The translations under genes were made by a program, and so were the position numbers. A stretch of 64,000 bases of DNA from JANLYC01 sp963815445 (GTDB lineage: Bacteria; Actinomycetota; Actinomycetes; Propionibacteriales; Nocardioidaceae): assembly GCA_963815445.1 (NCBI GenBank), contig CAWFGV010000011.1, positions 186,001-250,000 of the forward strand, written 5' to 3'. The notes under the pieces are model-generated. The model did not search any database. It was not told the origin of the DNA and saw nothing but the letters and a program-made list of their open reading frames with translations. The stretch's first letter is position 1; every line of letters begins with the position of its first letter. Shown in pieces: positions 45,756-54,778 of the stretch.

Positions 45756-47138
45756 ATGACGAAGGTCGCCGGGATCGATTCGTCGACCCAGTCCACGAAG
45801 GTCCTCGTCTACGACGCCGACACGGGCGAGAAGCTCGCCGAGGGTCGCCATCCCCACCCCGATGGCACCGAGGTCGACCCCGAGCACTGGTGGGAGGCGC
45901 TCAGCCAAGCCGCCGGCGGTCTGCTCGATGACGTGGCCGCTGTCTCGGTCGCCGGCCAGCAGCACGGCATGGTTGTGCTCGACGAGAAGGGCGAGGTGCT
46001 GAGGGACGCCCTCCTCTGGAACGACAACCGGTCTGCGCAAGCGGCGATCGACCTGGTCGATGAGGCGGGCGGTCCGGAGTACTGGGCCAAGGCTGTCGGC
46101 TCCGTGCCCGTCGCGAGCTTCACCGTCACCAAGCTGCGGTGGCTCAAGCAACACGAGCCAGACATCGCCGGCCGGGTCGACGGCTGCGTCCTGCCCCACG
46201 ACTGGCTGACCGCCCGACTCATCGCAGATGTGCTGGCGCCGACGACCGACCGTGGAGACGCCTCCGGTACGGGCTACTGGTCGCCGGCGACCGGTGAGTA
46301 CCGGCACGACATCGTGGAGCAGGCCTTCGGACGCCCGCTCCGCCTACCGGCTGTGATGGCTCCGGACGCAAGGGTGGGGGAGACTTCCAACGGCGCCGTC
46401 GTCGCGGCCGGGACCGGCGACAACATGGCCGCGGCCCTCGGGCTCATGCTGGAACCCGGCGACGTGGTGGTCTCCCTCGGTACGAGCGGGACGGTCTTCC
46501 TTCCGTGTCCCGACCCGACGGCCGATCCCACCGGCGCCGTCGCGGGTTTCGCCGATGCGACCGGCGGCTTCCTTCCCCTGGTGTGCACCCTCAACGCTGC
46601 CCGCGTCGTGGCTGCGACCGCGGCGCTGCTCAACGTCGGACATGACGACTTCGACCGCCTCGCGTTGGACGCTGCCCCCGGGGCCGGCGGTCTCACCTTC
46701 CTGCCCTACCTGGACGGGGAACGCACACCATCGTTGCCCGAGGCGACCGGCAGCCTCCTCGGGTTGACGCGGGCGGCTCTGACGCCCGCGAACCTGGCCA
46801 GGGCTGCCGTCGAGGGCGTGCTGTGCGGGCTCGGTGACGGTCTGGACGCGTTGGTGGCCCAAGGGGTGACCGCGACTCGGGTGGTCCTCGTCGGTGGCGG
46901 CGCTGCGTCGGAGGCCATGCGACAGGTAGCACCGGCCATCTTCGAGCGACCTGTCGTCATTCCGACTGCGGGGGAGTATGTCGCGCGAGGCGCTGCCCGG
47001 CAGGCGGCATGGGCGCTCTCGGGAGGGTCCAGCCCTCCCGACTGGGGTCTCGACATCGACCAGGTGCTTGACGGCGGCGTTGACGCGGCCGGCGTTCGCG
47101 ACCGTTACGCGGAGATGCGCCACATGATCCACGGCTGA
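45756..47138 (+). CDS. xylB: Xylulokinase
   Basis: 460 residues with AAGGGTG before the ATG. The FGGY fold opens VAGIDSSTQSTKVLVYDADTG. SVAGQQHGMVVLD and ALLWNDNRS are xylulokinase-like. LPHDWLTARL, LGTSGTVF and the late glycine motif VVLVGGGAASEAMRQV follow. It phosphorylates D-xylulose to xylulose-5-phosphate with ATP. It lies just upstream of a ROK regulator and 7.6 kb from xylA at 54775, consistent with one pentose regulon. Confidence 0.92.
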   Translation: MTKVAGIDSSTQSTKVLVYDADTGEKLAEGRHPHPDGTEVDPEHWWEALSQAAGGLLDDVAAVSVAGQQHGMVVLDEKGEVLRDALLWNDNRSAQAAIDLVDEAGGPEYWAKAVGSVPVASFTVTKLRWLKQHEPDIAGRVDGCVLPHDWLTARLIADVLAPTTDRGDASGTGYWSPATGEYRHDIVEQAFGRPLRLPAVMAPDARVGETSNGAVVAAGTGDNMAAALGLMLEPGDVVVSLGTSGTVFLPCPDPTADPTGAVAGFADATGGFLPLVCTLNAARVVAATAALLNVGHDDFDRLALDAAPGAGGLTFLPYLDGERTPSLPEATGSLLGLTRAALTPANLARAAVEGVLCGLGDGLDALVAQGVTATRVVLVGGGAASEAMRQVAPAIFERPVVIPTAGEYVARGAARQAAWALSGGSSPPDWGLDIDQVLDGGVDAAGVRDRYAEMRHMIHG

Positions 47139-47184
47139 CCGGTTCCGCTGCGATCCGAGGCATGCCGGGTGGCATGATCAAGGA

Positions 47185-48387
47185 GTGTCACCAGCGTCGA
47201 TGCGTCCTATCGAGTCGCCGATCCAGTCCCGAGTGCTCACGATGCTGCGAGACCGGGGACCCCTCTCACGCGTCGATCTCGCGGAGCAGGCGGGTGTGTC
47301 GCGCACGACGATCGCCGCTGAGATCGCCAAGCTCGAGCAGCTTGGGCTGGTCGGGTCGGCAGGGAGGGGCCAGTCACGCGGTGGTCGGCCGTCGGGGCAG
47401 GTCGAACTCGCGGCTGAGCTCGGCTTCCTCGGGATCGATATCGGCAGTACCTCGATCGACGTAGCCATCACCAACGCGCGGCTGGAGATCCTTCATCAGA
47501 TCTCCGCGGCATGTGACATCAAGACCGGTCCGCACGAAGTGCTCTCACAGGTGGAGGACATCGTTGCCAAGCTGCGCGCGCAGCTTCCTCACCAGCGACT
47601 CGTCGCTGCGGGCGTCGGCGTACCTGGCCCTGTCGACTTCGACCGCGGCATACCGGTGTCTCCGCCGATCATGCCTGGCTGGGACCGCTATCCGGTGCGC
47701 GACAGCCTCGCTGGTGCGCTCGGCATGTCGGTGGTGCTCGACAATGACGTCAATGTCATGGCGATGGGGGAGATGCACGCGGGCGTGGCGCGGCGCGTCG
47801 ACTCGTTCCTGTTCGTGAAGATCGGGACCGGCATCGGCTGCGGCATCGTCGTGCACGGGGAGCTGTACCGGGGCGTGGACGGCTGTGCGGGCGATATCGG
47901 CCACATCCGAGCCGAGGACAACGGGCCGGTCTGTGCCTGTGGCAACGTGGCCTGCCTGGAGGCCTTCTTCGGAGGCGCCGCGCTGGCGCGTGACGGTTTG
48001 GCCGCCGCCAAGTCGGGGGCTTCGGTGGTCCTCGAGCAGATGTGGACGTCCCGGGGTGAGATCACGGCTGCAGATGTCGCGGAGGCCGCAGCCCGTGGGG
48101 ATGCCGTGTCGACCGCATTGATCCGGACCGGCGGACGACGCCTCGGAGAGGTGCTGGCCTCCTTGGTCTCCTTCTTCAACCCCGGGATGCTCGTCATCGG
48201 TGGGCAGGTGGCGTCGGTGGGCCACGAGCTGCTCGCGGAGATCCGCACTGGGGTGTACCGACGTTCGCTCCCGCTCGCGACCGGCAGTCTGCCCATCGTG
48301 CATTCGGAGCTCGGGGGCGCCGCTGGGGTGGTGGGTGCTGCCTGGCTCGCATCGCAGGCCAGCTTCTCTCCTGACTTTGCACGATAA
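47185..48387 (+). CDS. ROK-family transcriptional regulator (XylR-like)
   Basis: About 400 residues from GTG 47185; ATG 47200 also fits because AAGGAG lies before both. The winged helix has SRVDLAEQAGVSRTTIAAEIAKLEQLGLV. The ROK sugar-binding domain has LGIDIGSTSIDVAI, VVLDNDVNVMAMGE and VKIGTGIGCGIVVHGEL. The zinc motif is CACGNVACLEAF. It probably senses xylose or a related sugar and represses the flanking genes. A second ROK gene follows after 182 nt. Confidence 0.92.
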   Translation: MSPASMRPIESPIQSRVLTMLRDRGPLSRVDLAEQAGVSRTTIAAEIAKLEQLGLVGSAGRGQSRGGRPSGQVELAAELGFLGIDIGSTSIDVAITNARLEILHQISAACDIKTGPHEVLSQVEDIVAKLRAQLPHQRLVAAGVGVPGPVDFDRGIPVSPPIMPGWDRYPVRDSLAGALGMSVVLDNDVNVMAMGEMHAGVARRVDSFLFVKIGTGIGCGIVVHGELYRGVDGCAGDIGHIRAEDNGPVCACGNVACLEAFFGGAALARDGLAAAKSGASVVLEQMWTSRGEITAADVAEAAARGDAVSTALIRTGGRRLGEVLASLVSFFNPGMLVIGGQVASVGHELLAEIRTGVYRRSLPLATGSLPIVHSELGGAAGVVGAAWLASQASFSPDFAR

Positions 48388-48398
48388 CTTTCGAAAGT
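48387..48398. promoter_or_regulatory. 12-bp palindrome, candidate sugar-regulator operator
   Basis: ACTTTCGAAAGT is a perfect palindrome at the very end of the first ROK gene, within the region that would hold the promoter of the second ROK/ABC operon. TTTCGAAA-type sites occur near pentose genes in actinobacteria. Assignment to either ROK protein is inferred. Confidence 0.4.
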
Positions 48399-48512
48399 GT
48401 GCGCATCATCGTTGACATGACGCGCAGCGCTGGGTACGTTCCTATGACTCACGTCACACGACGTCGACCAAATCCTCGTCACACCGCGCCGTGAGCAGTC
48501 TCGACCGACGGG

Positions 48513-48533
48513 AGTTGGTTGAGGCAACTAACT
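48513..48533. promoter_or_regulatory. Inverted repeat upstream of the second ROK gene, candidate operator
   Basis: AGTTGGTT-GAGGC-AACTAACT has 8-bp arms with one mismatch. It lies 37 nt before the start codon, in a good place to overlap the promoter and act as an autoregulatory operator. Confidence 0.45.
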
Positions 48534-48569
48534 AATTGTTCTCTCCCGTGCGTTCTGGAGAAAGGGGCT

Positions 48570-49835
48570 GTGGTGGTGGCTGCTACGGTCCAGACCCCGA
48601 GCTCGACCCCGCAAAGTGCGATGCGTCAGTCCAACCTGGCGCGCGTCCTGCAGCTCGTACGCGAGGCGCCCCGGTCACGGGCCAGGCTGGCCGACCACAC
48701 CAGCCTCAACAAGACGACCGTGTCGAGCCTGGTGAGTGAGCTGGTCGCCCGCGACCTCGTCAGCGAGGGCAGCGCAGCTGTCGGCCACGTCGGGCGCCCC
48801 GGCGCTGCCGTGCGGCTGCAGGCAGCGTCGACCTGTGCGCTCGGCGCCGAGATCAACGTCGACTACCTCGCGGTCTGTGCTGTCGACCTGAGCGGTGAGG
48901 TCATCGATGAGCGGCGGATGGGCGTCGATGGGTCCCAGCTGGGCCCGGAAGAGCTTGCCGTCCGGTTGGCCATGTTGATCGGGCCCGTCCTGACCACCGT
49001 GGCCGGACAAGGGCGCAGCGTCATCGGCCTGACCGTTGCCGTGCCTGGGCTCGTCTCGCCCGCGAGTGATGTCGTCGTACGGGCTCCCAACCTCGGCTGG
49101 GTCGATGTCCCCTTCGCTGAGACACTCCGCCGGCGCCTCGAAGGCGATGTCAGCTACCGGATCTCGTCCGACAACGAGGCGAACCTTGCCGCGATCGCGG
49201 AGTATGCGGTTCGCCGTCCCGCGGTCTCCGACCTGCTGCTGCTGACCGGAGACGTCGGTGTCGGGGCGGGAATCGTCGTTGACGGCAAGCTCTACCGCGG
49301 GCACTTCGGTTTCGGTGGGGAAGTCGGCCACATGCCGGTCGAGACGACAGGTGGCTCGTTGTGCGGTTGCGGCCGGAGGGGGTGCTGGGAGACGCGGGTA
49401 GGCCTGCCGGCGTTGCTCAACGGCGTCGTCGATCGGCACGATGCGGCCCTCGACCCGAAACTCGACGTCGTCGATCGGCTGAACGAGGTCGTACGACGCG
49501 CGGAAGCGGGCGATCCCCGCACGCTGAACTCACTCGAACAGCTGGGGACCTGGCTGGGCATCGGTGCCGCGACTCTCGTGAACGTGGTCGACCCCGGGCT
49601 CATCGTGCTGGGAGGGTACTTCTCAGCGGTCGGCCGGTGGGTCCTCGATCCCATGCGGCGCGAGCTCAGTGCGCGCGCGATCGCCAGCGAAGGCGTCGAC
49701 TATCCGTTGGAGGTGTCGACTCTCGGGCTGAGCGCCGCCGTTCGCGGTGCTGCCCAGATGAGCCTCGAGGCGATCTTCACCGATCCGACGATGTCGCCTC
49801 GGCGCGACCTCCGGGAGCAGGCGTCCCGTGCCTGA
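48570..49835 (+). CDS. ROK-family transcriptional regulator of the pentose operon
   Basis: 421 residues from GTG 48570, with GAAAGGGGCT upstream; neighbouring GTG codons are alternatives. The helix-turn-helix RLADHTSLNKTTVSSLVSELVARDLV precedes the ROK domain with ALGAEINVDYLAV, DNEANLAAIAE and GDVGVGAGIVVDGKL. The zinc motif CGCGRRGCWETRVG follows. Unlike the first ROK its stop overlaps the ABC ATPase start by 8 nt, so it is translated with the importer and probably controls it. Confidence 0.92.
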   Translation: MVVAATVQTPSSTPQSAMRQSNLARVLQLVREAPRSRARLADHTSLNKTTVSSLVSELVARDLVSEGSAAVGHVGRPGAAVRLQAASTCALGAEINVDYLAVCAVDLSGEVIDERRMGVDGSQLGPEELAVRLAMLIGPVLTTVAGQGRSVIGLTVAVPGLVSPASDVVVRAPNLGWVDVPFAETLRRRLEGDVSYRISSDNEANLAAIAEYAVRRPAVSDLLLLTGDVGVGAGIVVDGKLYRGHFGFGGEVGHMPVETTGGSLCGCGRRGCWETRVGLPALLNGVVDRHDAALDPKLDVVDRLNEVVRRAEAGDPRTLNSLEQLGTWLGIGAATLVNVVDPGLIVLGGYFSAVGRWVLDPMRRELSARAIASEGVDYPLEVSTLGLSAAVRGAAQMSLEAIFTDPTMSPRRDLREQASRA

Positions 49836-51375
49836 GACCGATACCACGGCCCAGCTGTCGAGGCCCGACGCTGCGGCCTCCTTGCTGTCGATGCAGGGCA
49901 TCGTCAAGGAGTTCCCGGGCATCAGAGCACTGTCGGACGTGGACCTGGACGTCATCGAGGGTGAGGTTCATTGTCTGCTGGGTCAGAACGGTGCTGGGAA
50001 GTCCACCCTCATCAAGGTCCTGGCCGGCGCTCACCAGCCCGAGGCGGGAGAAGTGCGGTGGCGTGGTGAGGCCGTCAGGCTTGGCACGCCGATGGCCGCC
50101 ATGAAGCTCGGCATCGCGACGATCTACCAGGAGCTCGACCTCGTCGACGGACTGACGGTCGCCGAGAACATCTTCCTGGGCCACGAGCTGGCCAACTTCG
50201 GGGTCAGCCGCCGGCGGAACGCCTTGGCCACCGCGGCTGCCCTGCTGACCCGTCTTGGACACCCGGAGATCCGTCCCTCGCGCGAGGTCGGGTCGCTGTC
50301 GGCGGCGGCGAAACAGGTTGTGTCCATGGCACGAGCCCTGTCCCACGACGCGCGCCTGATCGTCATGGACGAGCCGTCGGCCGTCCTGGATCAAGAGGAG
50401 GTGACGAACCTCTTCCGGGTGATCAAGGAGCTGACGGACCATGGAGTCGCCGTCCTCTACATCTCCCACCGTCTCGAGGAGATCCGACGCATCGGTGACC
50501 GGGTGACCGTGCTCAAGGACGGGCGGACGGTCGCGGTCGGTCTGCCGGCCGAGCAGACCCCTACAGCCGAGATCATCCGGCTGATGACCGGACGGTCGAT
50601 CGAGTACGTCTTTCCGACGCGACCCGGCGTGGCCGAGGATGCCGACGACGTCCTGGTCGTCGACGAGCTGTCCCGCAAGTCTGAGTTCCACGGCATCTCG
50701 TTCAAGGTGCGCAAAGGGGAGATCCTCGGTCTGGCGGGTCTGGTCGGCGCCGGACGCTCTGAGGTGTTGGAGACGGTTTATGGCGCTCGGCGCGCGACGT
50801 CAGGAACGGTCGCCGTGGAGGGCCGACCGCTGCGGCCGGGCTCTGTCGTCGCGGCGGTCCAGGCCGGGCTGGGCCTGTGCCCCGAGGAACGCAAGAGCCA
50901 GGGACTGCTCCTGGACGAGTCGGTGTCCAACAACATCACGCTCTCGACGATGACCAGGTTCTCGTCCATGGGCTTCACAGACCGTCGCGCCGAAGCCGCT
51001 GCGTCAGAGGCCCAGGTCCTGGGGCTCGACATCAGGCCGGGCGGCGTACGCCGTAGCGCGAGGACACTGTCCGGCGGCAACCAGCAGAAGGTCGTCCTCG
51101 CTCGCTGGCTGTTGCGGGAGTGTCGTGTCCTGCTGCTCGACGAACCCACTCGGGGCGTCGACATCGGCGCCCGCACCGAGCTCTACCAGCTGATCCGCTC
51201 GCTGGCCGACCGCGGCATCGCGGTCATCGTCGTCTCCAGCGAGATCGAGGAAGTGCTCGGCCTGTCGGACCGAGTCGTGGTGATGCGAGAAGGCGAGATG
51301 GTCCATGAGGGGCCGTCAGACGAGCTCGACGAGGCCCGCGTGCTCAACCTCGTGATGGAAGGTGACCACTCATGA
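49828..51375 (+). CDS. Sugar ABC importer ATPase (RbsA/MglA/XylG type, two domains)
   Basis: 515 residues. The first ATPase domain has LLGQNGAGKSTLIKVL, the LSAAAKQVVSMARAL signature variant and VMDEPSAVLD. The second has GLVGAGRSEVLETVYG and the strict LSGGNQQKVVLARWLL and LLLDEPTRGVD. A weak first signature and strong LSGGNQQ in the second half are normal for this class. It powers import of a monosaccharide through the permease encoded next, with a 4-nt overlap. Confidence 0.94.
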   Translation: MPETDTTAQLSRPDAAASLLSMQGIVKEFPGIRALSDVDLDVIEGEVHCLLGQNGAGKSTLIKVLAGAHQPEAGEVRWRGEAVRLGTPMAAMKLGIATIYQELDLVDGLTVAENIFLGHELANFGVSRRRNALATAAALLTRLGHPEIRPSREVGSLSAAAKQVVSMARALSHDARLIVMDEPSAVLDQEEVTNLFRVIKELTDHGVAVLYISHRLEEIRRIGDRVTVLKDGRTVAVGLPAEQTPTAEIIRLMTGRSIEYVFPTRPGVAEDADDVLVVDELSRKSEFHGISFKVRKGEILGLAGLVGAGRSEVLETVYGARRATSGTVAVEGRPLRPGSVVAAVQAGLGLCPEERKSQGLLLDESVSNNITLSTMTRFSSMGFTDRRAEAAASEAQVLGLDIRPGGVRRSARTLSGGNQQKVVLARWLLRECRVLLLDEPTRGVDIGARTELYQLIRSLADRGIAVIVVSSEIEEVLGLSDRVVVMREGEMVHEGPSDELDEARVLNLVMEGDHS

Positions 51376-52445
51376 CACAGCCACCCGAACTGCCAACGGG
51401 TACCCCGGCAGGTCAACGGATCCAGGCCCCACCCGCGGACGAGTCACTGCGTGTCGAAAGCACTGCGCCGGCCGACCATCAAGGATCGCGACTGACGGGG
51501 CTGTGGCGCAACCTCGCCCTGATCGTGGCACTCCTCGTCCTGGTCGTCCTGGGGTGGCTGTCTGCCCCCGACACGTTCATGACGAGCGACAACATCTTCG
51601 AGATCCTGCGGCTGGCCTCCGTCATCGGTGTCGTGAGCATCGGTATGACCTTTGTCATCACAGGTGGAGGAATCGACCTCAGCGTCGGTGCGATCGTCGC
51701 CCTTTGCACGGTCTGGTCCACGACGGTGGCCACCCAGTCGATGGCCGAGAACCTGCACTGGAGCGTCGTCGTGGGCGCTTCGGTGCTGGTCGGCGTCGGA
51801 TGCGGTCTCATCAATGGCGCCTTCATCGCCTACGGCAAGATCGCGCCGTTCATGATGACGCTCGCGATGCTGGCCGCCGTCCGCGGGTATGCCGAGGTGC
51901 TGTCCAACCGACAGACGCAGACACTGACGGTTCGCGGCTACTCGACCTTCTTCCGGGAGCGAATTCTCGGGGTCCCGATGCTGGTGGTGATCTTCGCTCT
52001 CGTGTCGATCGCGGGGTGGGTGCTCTTCAACCGCACGACCTTTGGCCGCCGCACCGTGGCAGTGGGCGGGAACCCCGAAGCGGCCAGGCTGGCCGGCATC
52101 AACGTCAATCGCCATACGGTCATGCTTTATGCCCTGCTCGGGTTGTGCTGCGGGATCGCCGCCGCCATGCTCCTCGGTCGCGTAGGCGCGGGCACCTCCA
52201 CCAACGGAACGCTGTACGAGCTGGACGCCATCGCAGCCGTCGTCATCGGCGGAACCCTGCTCAGCGGTGGTCGGGGCACCATCACCGGCACCGTCCTCGG
52301 CGTCTTGATCTTCACCGTCCTCCAGACGCTGTTCATCCAGAACAACTTCACGAACGCCTCACAAGCCATTGCGAAGGGAGCCATCATCGTCGTCGCCGTC
52401 CTGCTGCAGCAACAGCTCGCACGTTCGACTCGACATTCCGTCTGA
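51372..52445 (+). CDS. Sugar ABC importer permease (RbsC type)
   Basis: 357 residues with about ten hydrophobic segments. The family motif GMTFVITGGGIDLSVGAIVAL is present, then GLINGAFIAYGKIAPFMMTLAMLAAVRGYAEV. GRRTVAVGGNPEAARLAGINV is the ATPase-coupling loop. VVIGGTLLSGGRGTITGTVLGVL is near the end. It is the membrane channel of the ribose/xylose-type importer and overlaps the ATPase gene (ATGA). Confidence 0.95.
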   Translation: MTQPPELPTGTPAGQRIQAPPADESLRVESTAPADHQGSRLTGLWRNLALIVALLVLVVLGWLSAPDTFMTSDNIFEILRLASVIGVVSIGMTFVITGGGIDLSVGAIVALCTVWSTTVATQSMAENLHWSVVVGASVLVGVGCGLINGAFIAYGKIAPFMMTLAMLAAVRGYAEVLSNRQTQTLTVRGYSTFFRERILGVPMLVVIFALVSIAGWVLFNRTTFGRRTVAVGGNPEAARLAGINVNRHTVMLYALLGLCCGIAAAMLLGRVGAGTSTNGTLYELDAIAAVVIGGTLLSGGRGTITGTVLGVLIFTVLQTLFIQNNFTNASQAIAKGAIIVVAVLLQQQLARSTRHSV

Positions 52446-52521
52446 CCCGCCGCACCGATCACCACGTATGACCCAACGCCGTCCCTGACCTCCAGGACCG
52501 CGCTACCCAGAGGAGACTCAC

Positions 52522-53574
52522 ATGTCCAACACTCAGCTACCTGGTCTCGGACGCCGCGGCTTCCTGTTCGGAACCGCCGCAATCGGTGCCGGCGCGTTGC
52601 TCACCGCATGCACCAACAACTCCGACTCCAGCAACAAGCAGGCCGTTGTCGGCGCAGGTGGCGACAACGCCACCCCGGGCAAGGCGGTGACGATCGGCTT
52701 CGCCGCGCCGGCGGCTGACCACGGCTGGATCGCGGCCATCACCAACAACGCCAAGGCGCAGGCCAAGACCTTCGAGGACGTCACGTTGAACGCAGTTGAA
52801 GGCAGCAACGACGTCAACACCCAGGTCACGCAGATGCAACAGCTGGTCTCGGACGGCGTCGACGCGATCGTGATCCTCCCGTTCGACGGCAAGCAGTTGA
52901 CTCAGGCCGGACTGGACGCCATGGCCAAGGGGATTCCCGTCATCAACCTGGACCGCATCTTCGACAGCCCGCTTGCCTACCGCACGTGGATCGGTGGCGA
53001 CAACTACGGCATGGGCGTCGCCGCAGGCAACTACATCGCGGGCAAGCTCGGCGGCAAGTCCAACCCGGTCATCGCCGAGATCGCCGGCATCGACAGCCTG
53101 CCGCTGACGCAAGCGCGTAGCCAGGGGTTCAAGGACGCCCTCGACAAGGCCGGGCTCAAGGTGACGAACCGCGTGGCCGCAGAGTTCACCGTGGAGTCCG
53201 GCGAAGCCGTCACCTCGCAGCTGCTGCAGGCTGCCCCCAAGATCGACGCCATCTGGAACCACGACGACGACCAGGGTCTCGGTGTCCTGGCCGCGATCGA
53301 CAACGCGAACCGCAAGGAGTTCTTCCTCGTCGGCGGTGCGGGTTCACGCAACATGATGGAGCTCATCAAGTCCGATGACAGCGTGGTCAAGTGCACGGTC
53401 ACGTACTCGCCGTCGATGTCCTCCTCGGCCATCGAGCTGGCTCGCTTGGTTGCGCAGGGGCGGGGTATGTCCGACCTCGTCGAGCGCGAGGTCCCGGCGA
53501 GCATCACGCTGGCGTCGGCGACGATCACGAAGGACAACGTGGACGACTACTTGGACCTCGGCTTCCCGTCCTGA
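52522..53574 (+). CDS. Periplasmic-binding-type sugar lipoprotein (RbsB/XylF-like)
   Basis: 350 residues. The signal has RRGFLFG followed by GALLTAC, which is both a twin-arginine pattern and a lipobox, so it may be a Tat-exported lipoprotein. The body starts VTIGFAAPAADHGWIAAITNNAKAQAKTF. QQLVSDGVDAIVILPFDGKQLT and VINLDRIFDSP form the sugar cleft, with NHDDDQGLGVLAAI in the second lobe. It delivers sugar to the RbsC-type permease. The ligand is probably xylose or a related sugar, given xylA downstream. Confidence 0.93.
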   Translation: MSNTQLPGLGRRGFLFGTAAIGAGALLTACTNNSDSSNKQAVVGAGGDNATPGKAVTIGFAAPAADHGWIAAITNNAKAQAKTFEDVTLNAVEGSNDVNTQVTQMQQLVSDGVDAIVILPFDGKQLTQAGLDAMAKGIPVINLDRIFDSPLAYRTWIGGDNYGMGVAAGNYIAGKLGGKSNPVIAEIAGIDSLPLTQARSQGFKDALDKAGLKVTNRVAAEFTVESGEAVTSQLLQAAPKIDAIWNHDDDQGLGVLAAIDNANRKEFFLVGGAGSRNMMELIKSDDSVVKCTVTYSPSMSSSAIELARLVAQGRGMSDLVEREVPASITLASATITKDNVDDYLDLGFPS

Positions 53575-53602
53575 CCGATCATCGTCGCCGAAGGGCTGCT
53601 TC

Positions 53603-54778
53603 ATGACCAACCACAAGAAGACCCTGGGCGTGGGGCTGGTGGGCTACGCCTTCATGGGCGCGGCCCACTCCCTGGCCTGGCGGACCGCCGGCCGGGCGTT
53701 TCCGCTTCCTCTTCAACCGCAGATGACCGCGCTGTGTGGTCGCAACGCCGAGAATCTGGCGGAGGCGGCCGCCCGACTGGGCTGGAACTCGACCGAGCTG
53801 GACTGGAAGTCGCTGCTTGTACGCGACGACATCGACCTGATCGACCTGTGCACTCCTGGCGACAGCCATGCAGAGATCGCCATCGCCGCGCTCGGGGCGG
53901 GCAAGCACGTCCTGTGTGAGAAGCCACTCGCCAACACGGTGGCCGAGGCCGAGTCGATGGCGGAGGCCGCTGATCGGGCTGCTGCCCGTGGAGTCCGCTC
54001 CATGGTGGGTTTCACGTACCGACGAGTTCCCGCCATCGCGCTGGCGCGGCAGCTCGTGGAACAGGGCAGGTTGGGTGAGATCCGGCATGTGCGGGCGCAG
54101 TACTTGCAGGACTGGATCGTCGACCCGGAGTTCCCGCTTGTCTGGCGCCTGCAGAAGGAGCGTGCGGGTTCGGGTGCTCTGGGGGATATCGGCGCTCACA
54201 TCGTCGACCTGACGCAGTACATCACGGGTCAGCAGATCCGCAGTGTCACAGCGATGTTGGAGACCTTCGTGACCGAGCGCCCGCTTCCCCTGGAGGCGAG
54301 TGGGCTCTCGGCCTCCGGGGCCGGTGAGAAGGGACCGGTGACCGTCGACGACGCAGCACTGTGGTTGGCCCGCTTCGGCGACGGTGCCGTCGGCTCGTTC
54401 GAGGCGACCAGATTCGCGACCGGTCGCAAGAACGCGATCCGGATCGAGGTCAACGGGAGCCAGGGCAGCATCGCATTCGACTTCGAGTCGATGAATGAGC
54501 TGTCGTTCTTCGACAACAGTGAAGCGAGCGCGACTGCGGGATTCCGGCGCATCCTGGTGACCGAGCCGGATCACCCCTACGTCGGCGCGTGGTGGCCACC
54601 TGGCCACCTGCTCGGGTATGAGCATGCCTTCACCCATCAGGCGGTCGACCTCGTCGAGGCCATCGCGTCCGGAGTTGACCCGCTCCCGTCGTTCCGTGAC
54701 GGGCTGCAGGTTCAGCGTGTCCTGGGCGCGATCGAGAAGAGCGCCACGAGCAAGATCTGGGAGGACGTCACATCGTGA
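53603..54778 (+). CDS. Gfo/Idh/MocA-family oxidoreductase
   Basis: 391 residues. The Rossmann start is LGVGLVGYAFMGAAHSLAW. The catalytic EKPLANTVAEAE contains the family's EKP motif. SMVGFTYRRVPAIALA and SGALGDIGAHIVDLTQYI follow. It oxidises or reduces a sugar or cyclitol with NAD(P). Its place between an importer and xylA suggests a side route for an aldose or inositol-like substrate. Confidence 0.9.
   Translation: MTNHKKTLGVGLVGYAFMGAAHSLAWRTAGRAFPLPLQPQMTALCGRNAENLAEAAARLGWNSTELDWKSLLVRDDIDLIDLCTPGDSHAEIAIAALGAGKHVLCEKPLANTVAEAESMAEAADRAAARGVRSMVGFTYRRVPAIALARQLVEQGRLGEIRHVRAQYLQDWIVDPEFPLVWRLQKERAGSGALGDIGAHIVDLTQYITGQQIRSVTAMLETFVTERPLPLEASGLSASGAGEKGPVTVDDAALWLARFGDGAVGSFEATRFATGRKNAIRIEVNGSQGSIAFDFESMNELSFFDNSEASATAGFRRILVTEPDHPYVGAWWPPGHLLGYEHAFTHQAVDLVEAIASGVDPLPSFRDGLQVQRVLGAIEKSATSKIWEDVTS

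Noticed and set aside
49828..51375. Degenerate first ATPase signature (LSAAAKQ) as a sign of an inactive transporter
   Set aside because: A weak first and strict second signature (LSGGNQQ) is usual in RbsA/MglA-type sugar importers.
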